A DNA stretch of 64,000 nt from Occultella gossypii (lineage in GTDB: Bacteria; Actinomycetota; Actinomycetes; Actinomycetales; Beutenbergiaceae): NCBI RefSeq assembly GCF_019947135.1, contig NZ_JAGSHT010000020.1, positions 140,008-204,007 on the forward strand. Reading direction: 5' to 3'. This document shows, piece after piece, positions 50,399 through 59,784 of this stretch (within the stretch, counting starts at the first letter, position 1; each line of letters opens with the position of its first letter). Below the pieces are notes generated by a model that was not told the origin of the DNA, did not search any database, and saw only the letters and a program-made list of their open reading frames with translations. Both the position numbers and the translations under genes were made by a program.

Positions 50399-53121
50399 GG
50401 CTCGCCCTGCTGCGCCGCCAGGCGGCCAGCTCCCCCGGCGCGTCGATCGCGCTCGCGCTGATCGTCCTGGTTGCGGCCGGCCTGTTCACGGCATGGCCGC
50501 GCCTGCAACAGACCACGTTCAACGACGAGATCAACTACCAGATCGAGCAGACCCCGGCACCGGTCCGCGCGCTGACCGGCGGGTACAGCGGCTGGTTCCT
50601 CGACCAGGATCCCGACGCGTGGTCCCGCCTCGATGCGTCCCTGGCCGACGCCGTGGCGACCGGCGGACCTGCGCTCGCCGCGAGCGCGGGCACCCCGCGC
50701 TACTCGGTCACCTCGGACGAGCCGCTCCTGCCGACCCTGCCGAACGGGCTGCCGCCGGACCTGGCCGACGCCGGCCTGCGGCTACGGTTGGATCCCGGCA
50801 TCGCCGAGCACATCCGGGTGGTCGAGGGAGATCTCCCGGCCCCTTCGCCTGTGGACGACCTCCTCGACGAGGTGCAGACGCCGGAGGGTTGGGAGGTGTA
50901 CCTGGACGGTGTCGTCCCCGCCACGGACATCATCCTCTCGGTCGAGACCGCGGAGCGGCTCGGGCTCGCGGTCGGGGACGTCCTCAGCCTGCCGCAGGGC
51001 TTCAGTGGTGGCACGGAGATCCCGCTGCGGCTGAGTGGGATCTTCGAGCCGGCGGATCCGGCCGACCCCCAGTGGGAGTTTCAGCTGAACACGGTGCGCC
51101 CCCTGATCATCGACGATCCCAACACCGGCCTGCATCTCACCGGGACCGGATACGTGAACCCGGACACGGTCGGCTGGCTGACCACCACCGGCCTGGCGGT
51201 GATGAGCGCCGAGTTCTGGATCCCCATCGAACCGACCACGACGGACACCCCCGCACTGATCGCCGACCTGCGCTCCTTCACCGGGACGCCGCAGAATCTC
51301 GACTACTCCAGCCACGGGCCCCCGGTCGAGATCCGGTTCAGCAGCGGCCTGACCGACGTGCTCTCGGGCGCCACAGCCCGCTGGCAGGGCACCGCCGCGG
51401 TGCTGACGATGGTCGCGGCCGGTCCGGCCGGCGTCACCTTCGCGATCCTCGCGCTCGGTGCGCGGCTCGCCGTGTCCAGGCGCCGCACCACGCTGGCCCT
51501 GGTCAGCGCGCGGGGCGGTTCCGGCACCCAGGTCCGCGGGATGCTCGCAGTCGAGGGCCTCGTGCTCGGCCTGCCCGCGGCGGCGCTCGGCGCCGCGGTC
51601 GCGACGATCGCAGTGCCCAGTACGCAGCCGACCTGGACCGACTACCTGCTGCCCGCCGCAGCCGGGCTCGCGCCGGCCGTGTTCCTGGCCGCGGCGCCGG
51701 TGCCGAGCCTGCGGGCGTCACGGCCGGACCTGAGCGCCAGGTCCACGAGCCGCTGGCGGTGGGTCGTGGAGGTGGTGGTGCTCGCCCTGGCAGCGGCAGC
51801 GGTCTACCTGATGCTCCAGCGCGGGGTCGGGGACGCGACGGCCGAGGCGGACCCGGTCGCCACGGCCACTCCGCTGCTCCTGGCCCTGGCCGCCTGTGTG
51901 ATCGCGCTCCGGCTCTACCCGGTCCCGCTCCGGATGGTGCACGCCCTGACCCGGTCCCGGCGGCGCCTCGGCGGCTTCCTCGGGTCCGCGCGCGCGATCC
52001 GTGAGGGCTCGGCCGGTGTGGTGCCGATGCTCGCCCTCATCGTGGGGATCTCGATCGCGGTGTTCTCCACCACGATGATCACGACGCTCCGTTCGGGGAC
52101 GGACAGCGGCGCCCTGGCGGACGCGGGTGCGGACATCCGGATGTCCGGCCCGGTGTACTCCGAGGAGTTGATCGCGCAGATCGCCGCGACCGACGGCGTG
52201 ACGGACGTCGCGGCGGTGACCGCGATCCCGAACACGCCGCTCAGCGAGGACGGCACCATCCGTCGACTGGACCTGTACGCCGTCGACTCCCCCGCCCTCG
52301 CCCGGATCCAGACGGACGTCCCCGGCGCGCTGGACGTCTCCGAGCTGGCCACTCCCGACGGCGACGCCATGCCGGTCGTGGTGTCCACGGGCCACGAGGT
52401 GGACACCGAGGTACCCCTGGGACTGGTGTTCTCGGACGCGGTCCCCGTGACCGTCGTCGGGCAGGCGGAGGCCGCATCGGGTGTCGCGGAGGGCCGGTCC
52501 TGGGCGGTGGTGGACCTCGGCCTGCTGCGCGAGGCCACCGACCAGCGCCTGGCCCCGCGGCTGCTGCTGGTGGACGTCGCCGACGATGCGGATCCCGCGC
52601 TCGTCGCCGAGACGCTGCACGACGTCGTGAGCGGCGAGGGCCAGGTCACCTCGCCCGCGCAGAATGCGGCCGATGTCTTCGCCTCGCCCAGCGCTGGATC
52701 GATGATCCGTGGCTTCGTGATCGCACTGGTGGTCTCGGTGCTGCTGAGCATCGTCGCGCTCGTGATGACCCTGGTGCTCGCGGCACCGGCGCGGGGCCGG
52801 CTGATGGCCGTGCTGCGCACCCTCGGGGTGGGCCCCGGGCTGACCCGCAGCCTGGTGGCCTGGGAGACGGCGCCGCTGACGGTCGTGGCCCTCGTGGTCG
52901 GCACCGCGCTCGGGCTGGCCCTGCCCCAACTCGTGGGTGCCACGGTCGACCTGCGACCCTTCACGGGGGACGACGCCCAGCCCACGATCATCTATGAGCC
53001 CCTGCTCCTGGTCGGAGTGATCGCCGGAGTCGTAGCGATCCTGGCCGGTTGCGTCGTACTGGCCAGCGGGATCGCCCGCCGGCTGTCCATGTCCGTGCTG
53101 CGGATCGGAGATGCCCAATGA
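50395..53121 (+). CDS. FtsX/MacB-type ABC permease 2
   Basis: A 908-residue permease with the same plan as its neighbour but shorter: one helix (about residues 17-37), an exported domain to about 330, helix block with SRRRTTLALVSARGG, a second exported domain (about 560-760) and a C-terminal helix bundle with RGRLMAVLRTLGVG. The two permeases are distant paralogues and probably form a heterodimer. The ATG at 50395 overlaps the previous stop (ATGA) and has GGAGGAG just upstream. Confidence 0.9.
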   Translation: MRLALLRRQAASSPGASIALALIVLVAAGLFTAWPRLQQTTFNDEINYQIEQTPAPVRALTGGYSGWFLDQDPDAWSRLDASLADAVATGGPALAASAGTPRYSVTSDEPLLPTLPNGLPPDLADAGLRLRLDPGIAEHIRVVEGDLPAPSPVDDLLDEVQTPEGWEVYLDGVVPATDIILSVETAERLGLAVGDVLSLPQGFSGGTEIPLRLSGIFEPADPADPQWEFQLNTVRPLIIDDPNTGLHLTGTGYVNPDTVGWLTTTGLAVMSAEFWIPIEPTTTDTPALIADLRSFTGTPQNLDYSSHGPPVEIRFSSGLTDVLSGATARWQGTAAVLTMVAAGPAGVTFAILALGARLAVSRRRTTLALVSARGGSGTQVRGMLAVEGLVLGLPAAALGAAVATIAVPSTQPTWTDYLLPAAAGLAPAVFLAAAPVPSLRASRPDLSARSTSRWRWVVEVVVLALAAAAVYLMLQRGVGDATAEADPVATATPLLLALAACVIALRLYPVPLRMVHALTRSRRRLGGFLGSARAIREGSAGVVPMLALIVGISIAVFSTTMITTLRSGTDSGALADAGADIRMSGPVYSEELIAQIAATDGVTDVAAVTAIPNTPLSEDGTIRRLDLYAVDSPALARIQTDVPGALDVSELATPDGDAMPVVVSTGHEVDTEVPLGLVFSDAVPVTVVGQAEAASGVAEGRSWAVVDLGLLREATDQRLAPRLLLVDVADDADPALVAETLHDVVSGEGQVTSPAQNAADVFASPSAGSMIRGFVIALVVSVLLSIVALVMTLVLAAPARGRLMAVLRTLGVGPGLTRSLVAWETAPLTVVALVVGTALGLALPQLVGATVDLRPFTGDDAQPTIIYEPLLLVGVIAGVVAILAGCVVLASGIARRLSMSVLRIGDAQ

Positions 53122-54143
53122 CCACCACCGACACACCGGCGCCCCGCGCCGACGCGCCACCGCGCGGCGGGGAGATCATCTGCGAGGACGTGGTGCGGAT
53201 CTTCTCCGCCGACGGCATCGAGGTGCAGGCGCTGCAGGGCCTCAACCTGCACGTCGCGGCCGGGGACCTGGTCGCGATCGTGGGCGCCTCCGGGTCCGGC
53301 AAGTCCACCCTGCTGACCATCCTCTCCGGCCTGGACACCCCCACGGCCGGGAAGGCGAGCGTGGCCGGCACCGACCTGCTCACGATGCGTGGGCGTGCCC
53401 GGGTGAACTACCAGCGGCACACGGTCGGGTTCGTCTGGCAGCAGACCTCACGCAACCTGCTGCCGTACCTCACCGCGCTCGAGAATGTGTGCCTGCCGAT
53501 GTCACTGGCCGGCAACGCGTCGGTCCCGCACGCCGAGCAGCTCCTCCGGCTGCTCGGCGTGGAGCACTGCCGCGACCGCACGCCCACCGAGATGTCCGGC
53601 GGTGAGCAGCAGCGGGTCGCGATCGCCGTCGCCGTCGCGAACTCGCCACAGGTGCTCCTCGCCGACGAGCCCACCGGTGAGCTCGACGAGGCGACCAGCG
53701 TCGAGGTCCTCGAGATGATGCGGGCCGTGAACGCCGAACTCGGCGTGACCGTCCTGATCGTGACGCACGACCCGACGGTCTCCGAGCACGTGCGCCGCAC
53801 CGTGCAGATCCGGGACGGGCGCACCTCCACCGAGGTGCTGCGCCGCCGGGAGACCGACGAGCACGGTCAGGAACAGCACATCGCCGAGGAGTTCGCGGTG
53901 CTGGACAGGGTGGGCCGGATGCAGCTCCCACACGACTTCGTCGACGCGCTCGAACTGAAGGACCGGGTACGCCTGGCCCTGGAACCCGACCACGTCGGGG
54001 TCTGGCGGGACGCGACGAACGACCCGAAGCCGGCGCCGGAAGGCGACGCCCCGCCGTCGGGCGGTTCGAACGACCAGGCCGGCACGAGCGGCGCGGACGG
54101 CACCGGACCAACTGAACCGCCCGCAGGTGAGGAGACCCGATGA
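53118..54143 (+). CDS. ABC ATPase of the FtsX-type transporter, with C-terminal extension
   Basis: A 341-residue LolD/MacB-like ATPase. Walker A is IVGASGSGKSTLLTI, Q-loop FVWQQTSRNLLPYL, signature EMSGGEQQRVAIAVAV, Walker B VLLADEPTGELDE and H-loop IVTHDPTVSEHVRR. After the nucleotide-binding domain (to about residue 230) there is an unusual 110-residue tail. Its first part (EQHIAEEFAVLDRVGRMQLP, then DALELKDRVRLALEPDHVGVW) looks folded, and the last 40 residues are Pro/Gly/Ser-rich. The tail resembles a small regulatory domain seen in some actinobacterial MacB-like ATPases; its function is unknown. ATGA overlap with the permease. Confidence 0.9.
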   Translation: MTTTDTPAPRADAPPRGGEIICEDVVRIFSADGIEVQALQGLNLHVAAGDLVAIVGASGSGKSTLLTILSGLDTPTAGKASVAGTDLLTMRGRARVNYQRHTVGFVWQQTSRNLLPYLTALENVCLPMSLAGNASVPHAEQLLRLLGVEHCRDRTPTEMSGGEQQRVAIAVAVANSPQVLLADEPTGELDEATSVEVLEMMRAVNAELGVTVLIVTHDPTVSEHVRRTVQIRDGRTSTEVLRRRETDEHGQEQHIAEEFAVLDRVGRMQLPHDFVDALELKDRVRLALEPDHVGVWRDATNDPKPAPEGDAPPSGGSNDQAGTSGADGTGPTEPPAGEETR

Positions 54144-54856
54144 CCACCGCGACCGCCGCGCTGACCGCGACCGGGATCAGCCGCGTCTACCCCAGCCCGT
54201 CCGGGGACGTGCAGGCGCTGGAGGACGTCAGCCTCGACCTGCACTCCGGTGAGCTGCTGGTGGTCCGCGGGCCCTCGGGCTCGGGCAAGACGACCCTGCT
54301 GAACATCCTCGGCGGGCTGGACGCCCCGACGTCGGGCACCGTGCACCTGGGGACGCGGGAACTGACCGCCATGCCGGAGGCGCAGGCCCTCGACGTGCGC
54401 CGCCGGGAGCTGTCCTACATCTTCCAGTCGTTCGGGCTGATCCCGGTGCTGTCCGCGGCGGAGAACGTCGAGGTGCCACTGCGGCTGCTCGAGACCGAAC
54501 CGGCCGAGCGGGACGAGCGGGTCGCCGCCACGCTGGAGCTCGTGGGGCTCGGGGCGCACGCCAATCAGCGCCCCTACGAGCTCTCCGGTGGGCAGCAGCA
54601 ACGCGTCGGTATCGCGCGGGCGCTGGTGACGGAGCCGAAGATCCTGATCGCGGACGAGCCGACCGGTCAGCTCGACTCCGGTACCGCCGCGACGATCATG
54701 GAGCTCCTCTCCGAACTCACTCACGCCCGCGGCCTGGCCGCCGTGGTCTCCACGCACGACCCGCTGCTGATGGCGCGGGCGGACCGGGTGGTCGAACTGC
54801 ACGACGGCGCGCTGCGCCGGCACGGGCGGCATGCCTCGGACGCTGCGTCCGATTGA
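54140..54856 (+). CDS. ABC ATPase of the FtsX-type transporter, standard form
   Basis: A 238-residue LolD/MacB-like ATPase without extension. Walker A is [16 protein letters not shown]-loop [12 protein letters not shown], signature [15 protein letters not shown], Walker [14 protein letters not shown] and H-loop [15 protein letters not shown]. It overlaps the other ATPase gene by four bases. Two different ATPases with two different permeases suggest a fully asymmetric transporter of four distinct subunits. Confidence 0.93.
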   Translation: MTTATAALTATGISRVYPSPSGDVQALEDVSLDLHSGELLVVRGPSGSGKTTLLNILGGLDAPTSGTVHLGTRELTAMPEAQALDVRRRELSYIFQSFGLIPVLSAAENVEVPLRLLETEPAERDERVAATLELVGLGAHANQRPYELSGGQQQRVGIARALVTEPKILIADEPTGQLDSGTAATIMELLSELTHARGLAAVVSTHDPLLMARADRVVELHDGALRRHGRHASDAASD

Positions 54857-54916
54857 GGCTTCGCGTGGGATGATCGGGCGCGCGCATCGGGGCGTGCACT
54901 TGCTTGAGGAGACGCC

Positions 54917-56365
54917 ATGCGTGTGTCAGGTCGGAACCAGTTTCTGCGCACCGTCGCTCTGGTCGCACTCACTGCTGCCGCGGGAGTCACGGCCGCGGCG
55001 GGCCCCGCGGCGGCGGACGGGCCGACGACCCTCACGTCCGTGGACGGCCCGATCCTGGTGCCGGCGGCGGAGGTGCAGCTCGACAATCAGCCGGGGGCGC
55101 CCTACCCGTCCGTGATCACCGTGACCGGCATGGACGGACCGGTCCTCGACGTCAGCGTGACGCTGCACGGCATCAACCATGAGTTCTTCGGCGACGTGGA
55201 CGTGCTGCTGGAGAGCCCGTCCGGGGACAACCTCGTGGTGCTCTCCGACACCCTCGGCCAGGCAACGGACCTGACGTTCACGCTCACCGACGCTGCTACC
55301 GAGCCGGTGCCCGACATCCTCGACCCCTCCGGGTCCTACCTGCCGACGGACGTGGACGAGATCGCGCCCATCGAGGACATCTTCGCCCCCGGGCCCGTTC
55401 CGTCGGCGCACACGACGTTCGCGGACGCGTTCCGTGGCACCGATCCCAACGGTTCCTGGCACCTGTACGTCATCGACGACACGGCGTTCGACATCGGCGC
55501 CATCGCGGCGTGGTCGCTCACGATCACCACGGCGAGTCTCGATGCCGGTGGCCCGTACACGGTCGACGAGGGCAGCCCGCTGACCCTTGCCGCAACGACG
55601 GACCTGCCGGGCGCCACGCTGAGCTGGGACCTCGACGGCGACGGCGGGTTCGACGACGCGACCGGCGCCTCACCCACCCTCGACGCGACCGCTCTCGCCG
55701 CACTCGGCCTCGCCGACGGCCCGGCGACCGCGACGTTCGCGGTTGCCGCCACCGACGGCGAACTGACGGTCACCGACATCGCCGACGTCACGATCGTCAA
55801 CGTGGCCCCGACGGTCACGGTCACCGGACCCGGGACGGTCGGACTGAACGAGCCGTTCATCGTCACCATCACCATCGACGATCCCTCAGCGGCGGACCGC
55901 GAGGCAGGCTTCGGGGCACTGGTGGGCGTCTATGCGGACCTGCAGTCCACGTGCTCGCCGCCAGTCGATCCCGCGGACCGGCCGGCCGACGTCACCAACC
56001 CCCTGGAGTTCGACGCCTCGGCGGGCACCGCCGAGCTGGAGTTCACGCTCGCCTCCGGCGACCCGTATGCCGTCTGGGTGGAAATCACCGATGCCGACGG
56101 CGCCACGACCGCGGCATGCACCACGTGGCTCGTCCTCGAGGATCCCGAGCCCACCGCCGCGCCGACCACGCCACCTGCGCCGAACGAGACGCCCAGCGCC
56201 CCTCCCGCGGCCCGGCCCGACGGCTCCAGCGCCGGTCTCGCAGCCACCGGCTCCCCCGCAGCGATCCTGGGCGCCGCCGGCCTCGGGCTCCTGGCCGTCG
56301 GCTTCGCGCTGCGCCGCCGGGCCAGAACGGCGCACCGCGGCGATCCGGCCGGCCCGCGTGCCTGA
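54917..56365 (+). CDS. Secreted sortase-anchored protein with P-domain-like module
   Basis: A 482-residue exported protein. The Sec signal peptide ends near residue 33 (GPAAADG). Residues about 50-205 resemble the proprotein-convertase P domain (VLDVSVTLHGINHEFFGDVD, LLESPSGDNLVVLSD, PNGSWHLYVIDDTAFDIG). A PKD/cadherin-like beta region follows (about 210-400), then a Pro/Thr/Ala linker and a C-terminal sorting signal LAATG plus hydrophobic helix and RRRAR tail. It should be linked to peptidoglycan by a class E-type sortase, which is not in the window. P domains usually accompany proteases, but none is present here. The ATG has GAGGAG upstream; 60 bases separate it from the ABC operon. Confidence 0.85.
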   Translation: MRVSGRNQFLRTVALVALTAAAGVTAAAGPAAADGPTTLTSVDGPILVPAAEVQLDNQPGAPYPSVITVTGMDGPVLDVSVTLHGINHEFFGDVDVLLESPSGDNLVVLSDTLGQATDLTFTLTDAATEPVPDILDPSGSYLPTDVDEIAPIEDIFAPGPVPSAHTTFADAFRGTDPNGSWHLYVIDDTAFDIGAIAAWSLTITTASLDAGGPYTVDEGSPLTLAATTDLPGATLSWDLDGDGGFDDATGASPTLDATALAALGLADGPATATFAVAATDGELTVTDIADVTIVNVAPTVTVTGPGTVGLNEPFIVTITIDDPSAADREAGFGALVGVYADLQSTCSPPVDPADRPADVTNPLEFDASAGTAELEFTLASGDPYAVWVEITDADGATTAACTTWLVLEDPEPTAAPTTPPAPNETPSAPPAARPDGSSAGLAATGSPAAILGAAGLGLLAVGFALRRRARTAHRGDPAGPRA

Positions 56366-56389
56366 CCGCGACGGCAGCGGCCCGCGGCG

Positions 56390-56395
56390 TACCGT
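56390..56395 (+). promoter_or_regulatory. -10 hexamer TACCGT for the NUDIX hydrolase
   Basis: TACCGT is six bases before the GTG at 56402. Confidence 0.5.
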
Positions 56396-56401
56396 GATCG
56401 G

Positions 56402-56794
56402 GTGCCCACCACCCTGACCATCTCCGCGGTGTGCTTCACCGCCGACGACCACCTGCTCACCGTCCGCAAGCGCGGCACCTCCCGCTTCATGCTGCCGGGC
56501 GGCAAGCTCGACGACGGCGAGTCGCCCGCGCAGGCGGCCGTGCGGGAGGTGGCCGAGGAGTTGGGCATCGAGCTCGACGAGGCCGACCTGGTGCCGCTCG
56601 GGACGTTCCGCGAGGAGGCCGCGAACGAGCCGGACACCCACGTGGATGCCACCATCTACACCGCCGAGCTGTCCGGGGTCCCCGATGCCGCCCGCGAGAT
56701 CGCGGAACTGCGCTGGACGCCGATCGGGACCTCGCCCGCGGACCTGGCCCCGCTACTGGCCCGGCACGTGCTGCCTGCGCTACGCACCCGCTGA
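56402..56794 (+). CDS. NUDIX hydrolase
   Basis: A 130-residue hydrolase of nucleoside diphosphates linked to another moiety. The Nudix box reads GGKLDDGESPAQAAVREVAE followed by ELGIE, with all metal-binding glutamates in place. DNA/RNA damage-cleaning enzymes of the MutT type are of this size, but the substrate cannot be assigned. The GTG at 56402 is six bases after TACCGT. Its 3' end overlaps the convergent gene at 56780-57220 by 15 bases. Confidence 0.93.
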   Translation: MPTTLTISAVCFTADDHLLTVRKRGTSRFMLPGGKLDDGESPAQAAVREVAEELGIELDEADLVPLGTFREEAANEPDTHVDATIYTAELSGVPDAAREIAELRWTPIGTSPADLAPLLARHVLPALRTR

Positions 56795-57220
56795 TCGGCG
56801 CAGCAGGGCCCGGAACTCGGCGTCGTAGGCGTCCACGGGCTCATCGCCGTCGGTCGCGACGAAGAACGCCGCGAACGTGCTCGACGGCCCGGCGTCGGTG
56901 AGGAGCGCGCGCCAGGACCACAGGTTCGGGTGGTCCATGTGCGTGGCCGCCTCCGCCGGGGCGAGCAGCACGGCGGCAGCCGCCAGTTGCTCCCGGGTCA
57001 GCGGGTAGGTGCCGGTGCGGTCGGTGTATCCGCACACCGAGGCCAGCACCACCGCGGGCAGCCGGTGCGAGCTCCCGACCGCATTGACTGCGCCGAACGT
57101 CAGCTTTCCGGAGTCCACGCGCGCGATCCCGTAGGACGCCGGAGCGACGTACCCCGGGATCGTCGCGGCAAAGTCGCGCCGTGCCGCGGCCAGTTCGGAG
57201 TCCGTGCGCCATGCCTGCAT
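56780..57220 (-). CDS. Hypothetical protein
   Basis: A 146-residue soluble protein with a helical N-terminus (ELAAARRDFAATIPGYV), a hydrophobic middle (RLPAVVLASVCGY) and a C-terminal region FAAFFVATDGDEPVDAYDA. No family recognised. Its composition and codon use match the neighbours. It overlaps the end of the NUDIX gene on the opposite strand. The ATG at 57220 is followed by an ordinary protein-like sequence. Confidence 0.6.
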   Translation of the reverse strand: MQAWRTDSELAAARRDFAATIPGYVAPASYGIARVDSGKLTFGAVNAVGSSHRLPAVVLASVCGYTDRTGTYPLTREQLAAAAVLLAPAEAATHMDHPNLWSWRALLTDAGPSSTFAAFFVATDGDEPVDAYDAEFRALLRRSAGA

Positions 57221-57336
57221 GTGAGGGCTCCCGTTGATGCCGAGCCGGATGGGACGTGACGATTATGTACCGCGGACCGCGACCGGTCACCCACGCCGAT
57301 GGGCCGGGACCGAGATCGGCCCGCCGCCGAGCTCTC

Positions 57337-58167
57337 TCAGGCCGGCACGGTCACGTCCACGACCACGACCACGGGGAAGTGGTCACTCGGGATGACCGCC
57401 GAGGTGGGCTGGAGGGTCTCGTGGGCGTGCACGGTGACGCCGCCCCGGACGAACACGTGGTCGATCCGGGCGTCCGCGTCCGCCAGCGCCGCATCGGGGA
57501 TCCAGTCGTGGAACGTGCCGGCCGGTCCCGCGGGGCGGGTCCGCGAGGCGCGGCGGGCTTCCTCCCAGCCGGCCCGCCGGGTGTCGGTCAACGTGGCGGA
57601 GCCGGGACCGGCGTTGAAGTCGCCGAGCAGGACCTGGGCCGGGCCAGGTGCTCGGGCCGCGGTCTGCGCCCGTTGGTGCACGACGGCGAGCTGGCGCCTG
57701 CGGAGGGACTCGTCCAGATGGTCGAGGTGGACGTTCCAGACGTGCAGTCCCGGCCCCGCCGGCGCACCGTGTGCCCGCACGCGCGCCCAGGTGCAGATCC
57801 GGGGCAGCGCACCGTCGGTGTACCTGCTCGGTGCCTCGGGCGTGGCGGAGAGCCAGAACGTGCCGGCGTTCAGGACGGTCAGGTCCGAGCGGATCAGCAG
57901 CGGGGTGGCTTCCCCGGCTCGTGCACCGTCGTCACGACCTACGCCCAGCACCGTGTAGTCAGGAAGGTCCGCGGCCAGATCGTCCCGCTGCCCGGCGAGC
58001 ACTTCCTGAAGTGCGACCACGCCTGCGCCGGAGTTCCTGATCACACCGGCGACGGCGGCACGACGCCCCGCCCAAGCCGCTCGCGGATCGCCCGCGTCGT
58101 CGAACTTGATGTTGAAAGTCATGATCCGCATCGGTGCCGGTGCGGCGGACGCAGGTTCGTCGAGCAT
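57337..58167 (-). CDS. Endonuclease/exonuclease/phosphatase-family protein
   Basis: A 276-residue member of the EEP superfamily. The start motif MTFNIKFD carries the metal-binding asparagine, ALQEVLAGQ the catalytic glutamate, NVHLDHLDESLR a conserved histidine, LLGDFNAG the catalytic aspartate/asparagine, and IPSDHFPVVV the final DH pair. All catalytic residues are present. Substrates in the family range from DNA to sphingomyelin and inositol phosphates. The ATG at 58167 has TACGCT six bases upstream; an internal ATG at 58131 is also possible. Confidence 0.92.
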   Translation of the reverse strand: MLDEPASAAPAPMRIMTFNIKFDDAGDPRAAWAGRRAAVAGVIRNSGAGVVALQEVLAGQRDDLAADLPDYTVLGVGRDDGARAGEATPLLIRSDLTVLNAGTFWLSATPEAPSRYTDGALPRICTWARVRAHGAPAGPGLHVWNVHLDHLDESLRRRQLAVVHQRAQTAARAPGPAQVLLGDFNAGPGSATLTDTRRAGWEEARRASRTRPAGPAGTFHDWIPDAALADADARIDHVFVRGGVTVHAHETLQPTSAVIPSDHFPVVVVVDVTVPA

Positions 58168-58173
58168 TGCACG

Positions 58174-58179
58174 AGCGTA
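58174..58179 (-). promoter_or_regulatory. -10 hexamer TACGCT for the EEP-family gene
   Basis: TACGCT is six bases before the ATG at 58167. Confidence 0.45.
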
Positions 58180-58211
58180 GGTGCATCCTCGTGGTTGTCG
58201 GTGGCACGCGC

Positions 58212-58217
58212 CACAAT
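58212..58217 (+). promoter_or_regulatory. -10-like hexamer CACAAT for the DNA ligase
   Basis: CACAAT is six bases before the ATG at 58224. It is a weaker match to TANNNT. Confidence 0.35.
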
Positions 58218-58223
58218 GGGCCG

Positions 58224-59765
58224 ATGCGACTCGCGGAGGTGGTGGCCACGTCGGCCGTGGTGGCCTCGACCCGGTCCCGGAAGGCGAAGGTGGCCGCCCT
58301 TGCACAAGCCTTGGCGCGCGCCGAGCCGGACGAGATCGAGACGGTGACGGCGTACCTGTCCGGGGCCTTGCGGCAGCGGCGCGTCGGCGTCGGGTGGCGT
58401 TCGCTGATGGAGCTGCCGGAGCCGGCGGGGTCGCCGTCGCTCGGCGTCGCCGAGGTGCACGACCGTCTCGAGGAGATCTCCCGGTTCACAGGGGCCGGGT
58501 CCCAGGCGGCGCGGTCAGCAGCCGTGGCCGAACTGTTCGGGCGGGCGACGGCGGAGGAACAGTCGTGGCTGCGCGGCGCCATCACCGGTGAGTTGCGGCA
58601 GGGCGCCTCCGACGCTCTCGTGCAGGACGCCGTGGCGGCTGCGGCTGGCGTGACCGTGGCGCAGGTGCGCCGGGCCGCCATGTTCGCGGGCGCCACGCTG
58701 CCGGTTGCCGTAGCGGCGCTCAGCGGCGGGGCCGCGGCGCTCGCGGAGTTCCGGCTCCAGGTGGGCCGGCCGGTGCTGCCGATGCTCGCCTCCAGCGCAC
58801 CGGACCTTGATGGGGCGTGGGAGAAGCTGGGCGGCGGACGGGCCCCGCTCGCGGTGGACCACAAGCTCGATGGGATCCGGATCCAGGCGCACAAGGACGG
58901 CGACCGAGTGCTGCTCGTGACCCGCTCACTGGAGGACATCACCGACCGGCTGCCGGACGTGGTCGCGGTGGTCCGGGCGCTGCCGGCCGAGCGCGTCGTG
59001 CTCGACGGCGAGGCCCTCGCCCTGGGCCCGGACGGCCGGCCACGGCCGTTCCAGGAGACGGCATCGCTCACCTCGACGGGTGCCACCGCCGCGGCTGCCG
59101 TTCCCCGGCCCGGCGCGATCACGCCCTACTTCTTCGACCTCCTCCTTCGCGACGACGCCGACCTCCTCGACGCGCCCGCCTCCGAGCGGTGGCGCCATCT
59201 GGAGGAGTTGGTGCCGACCGCACAGCGGGTGCCGCGGCTGCTGACCGACGACGCCGAGGCAGCCCGGGCCTTCCTCGCCGGTGCCATCGCGGCAGGGCAG
59301 GAGGGGGTCGTCGTGAAGTCCACCGACGCCCCGTACGCCGCGGGCCGGCGTGGATCGGCGTGGGTGAAGGTGAAGCCGGTGCACACCCTGGACCTCGTGG
59401 TGCTCGCCGTCGAGCGTGGCAGCGGACGGCGCCGTGGCTGGCTCTCGAACATCCACCTCGGCGCCCGTGATCCCGAGACTGGCGGCTTCGTGATGCTCGG
59501 CAAGACGTTCAAGGGGATGACGGACGAGATGCTGGCCTGGCAGACGGAGCGGTTCGAGGAACTGGCCACGGAACGGGACGACTGGGTCGTGCACGTGCGC
59601 CCGGAACAGGTGGTCGAGATCGCCTTCGACGGGATCCAGAGATCGACGCGTTACCCGGGCGGCGTCGCCCTCCGTTTCGCCCGGGTGCTCAGGTACCGCG
59701 ACGACAAGACGGCCGGCGAGGCCGACACCATCGACACCGTCCGCTCATTTCTCACCGCCGGCTAA
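58224..59765 (+). CDS. ATP-dependent DNA ligase (LigB type)
   Basis: A 513-residue ligase matching mycobacterial LigB in size and layout. An N-terminal DNA-binding domain (about residues 5-190) is followed by the nucleotidyltransferase domain with the adenylated lysine, Lys214, in DHKLDGIRIQ. Motifs RSLEDIT, VLDGEALAL, FFDLLL, EGVVVKS and AWVKVKP occur in order. The C-terminal OB fold has FVMLGKTFKGMTDEM and VVEIAFDGIQRSTRYPGGVALRF. It seals DNA nicks; LigB-type enzymes are accessory to the NAD-dependent replicative ligase. The ATG at 58224 is chosen for the normal N-terminus. Confidence 0.95.
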   Translation: MRLAEVVATSAVVASTRSRKAKVAALAQALARAEPDEIETVTAYLSGALRQRRVGVGWRSLMELPEPAGSPSLGVAEVHDRLEEISRFTGAGSQAARSAAVAELFGRATAEEQSWLRGAITGELRQGASDALVQDAVAAAAGVTVAQVRRAAMFAGATLPVAVAALSGGAAALAEFRLQVGRPVLPMLASSAPDLDGAWEKLGGGRAPLAVDHKLDGIRIQAHKDGDRVLLVTRSLEDITDRLPDVVAVVRALPAERVVLDGEALALGPDGRPRPFQETASLTSTGATAAAAVPRPGAITPYFFDLLLRDDADLLDAPASERWRHLEELVPTAQRVPRLLTDDAEAARAFLAGAIAAGQEGVVVKSTDAPYAAGRRGSAWVKVKPVHTLDLVVLAVERGSGRRRGWLSNIHLGARDPETGGFVMLGKTFKGMTDEMLAWQTERFEELATERDDWVVHVRPEQVVEIAFDGIQRSTRYPGGVALRFARVLRYRDDKTAGEADTIDTVRSFLTAG

Positions 59766-59784
59766 CGCGGCGCACCTCCTGACG

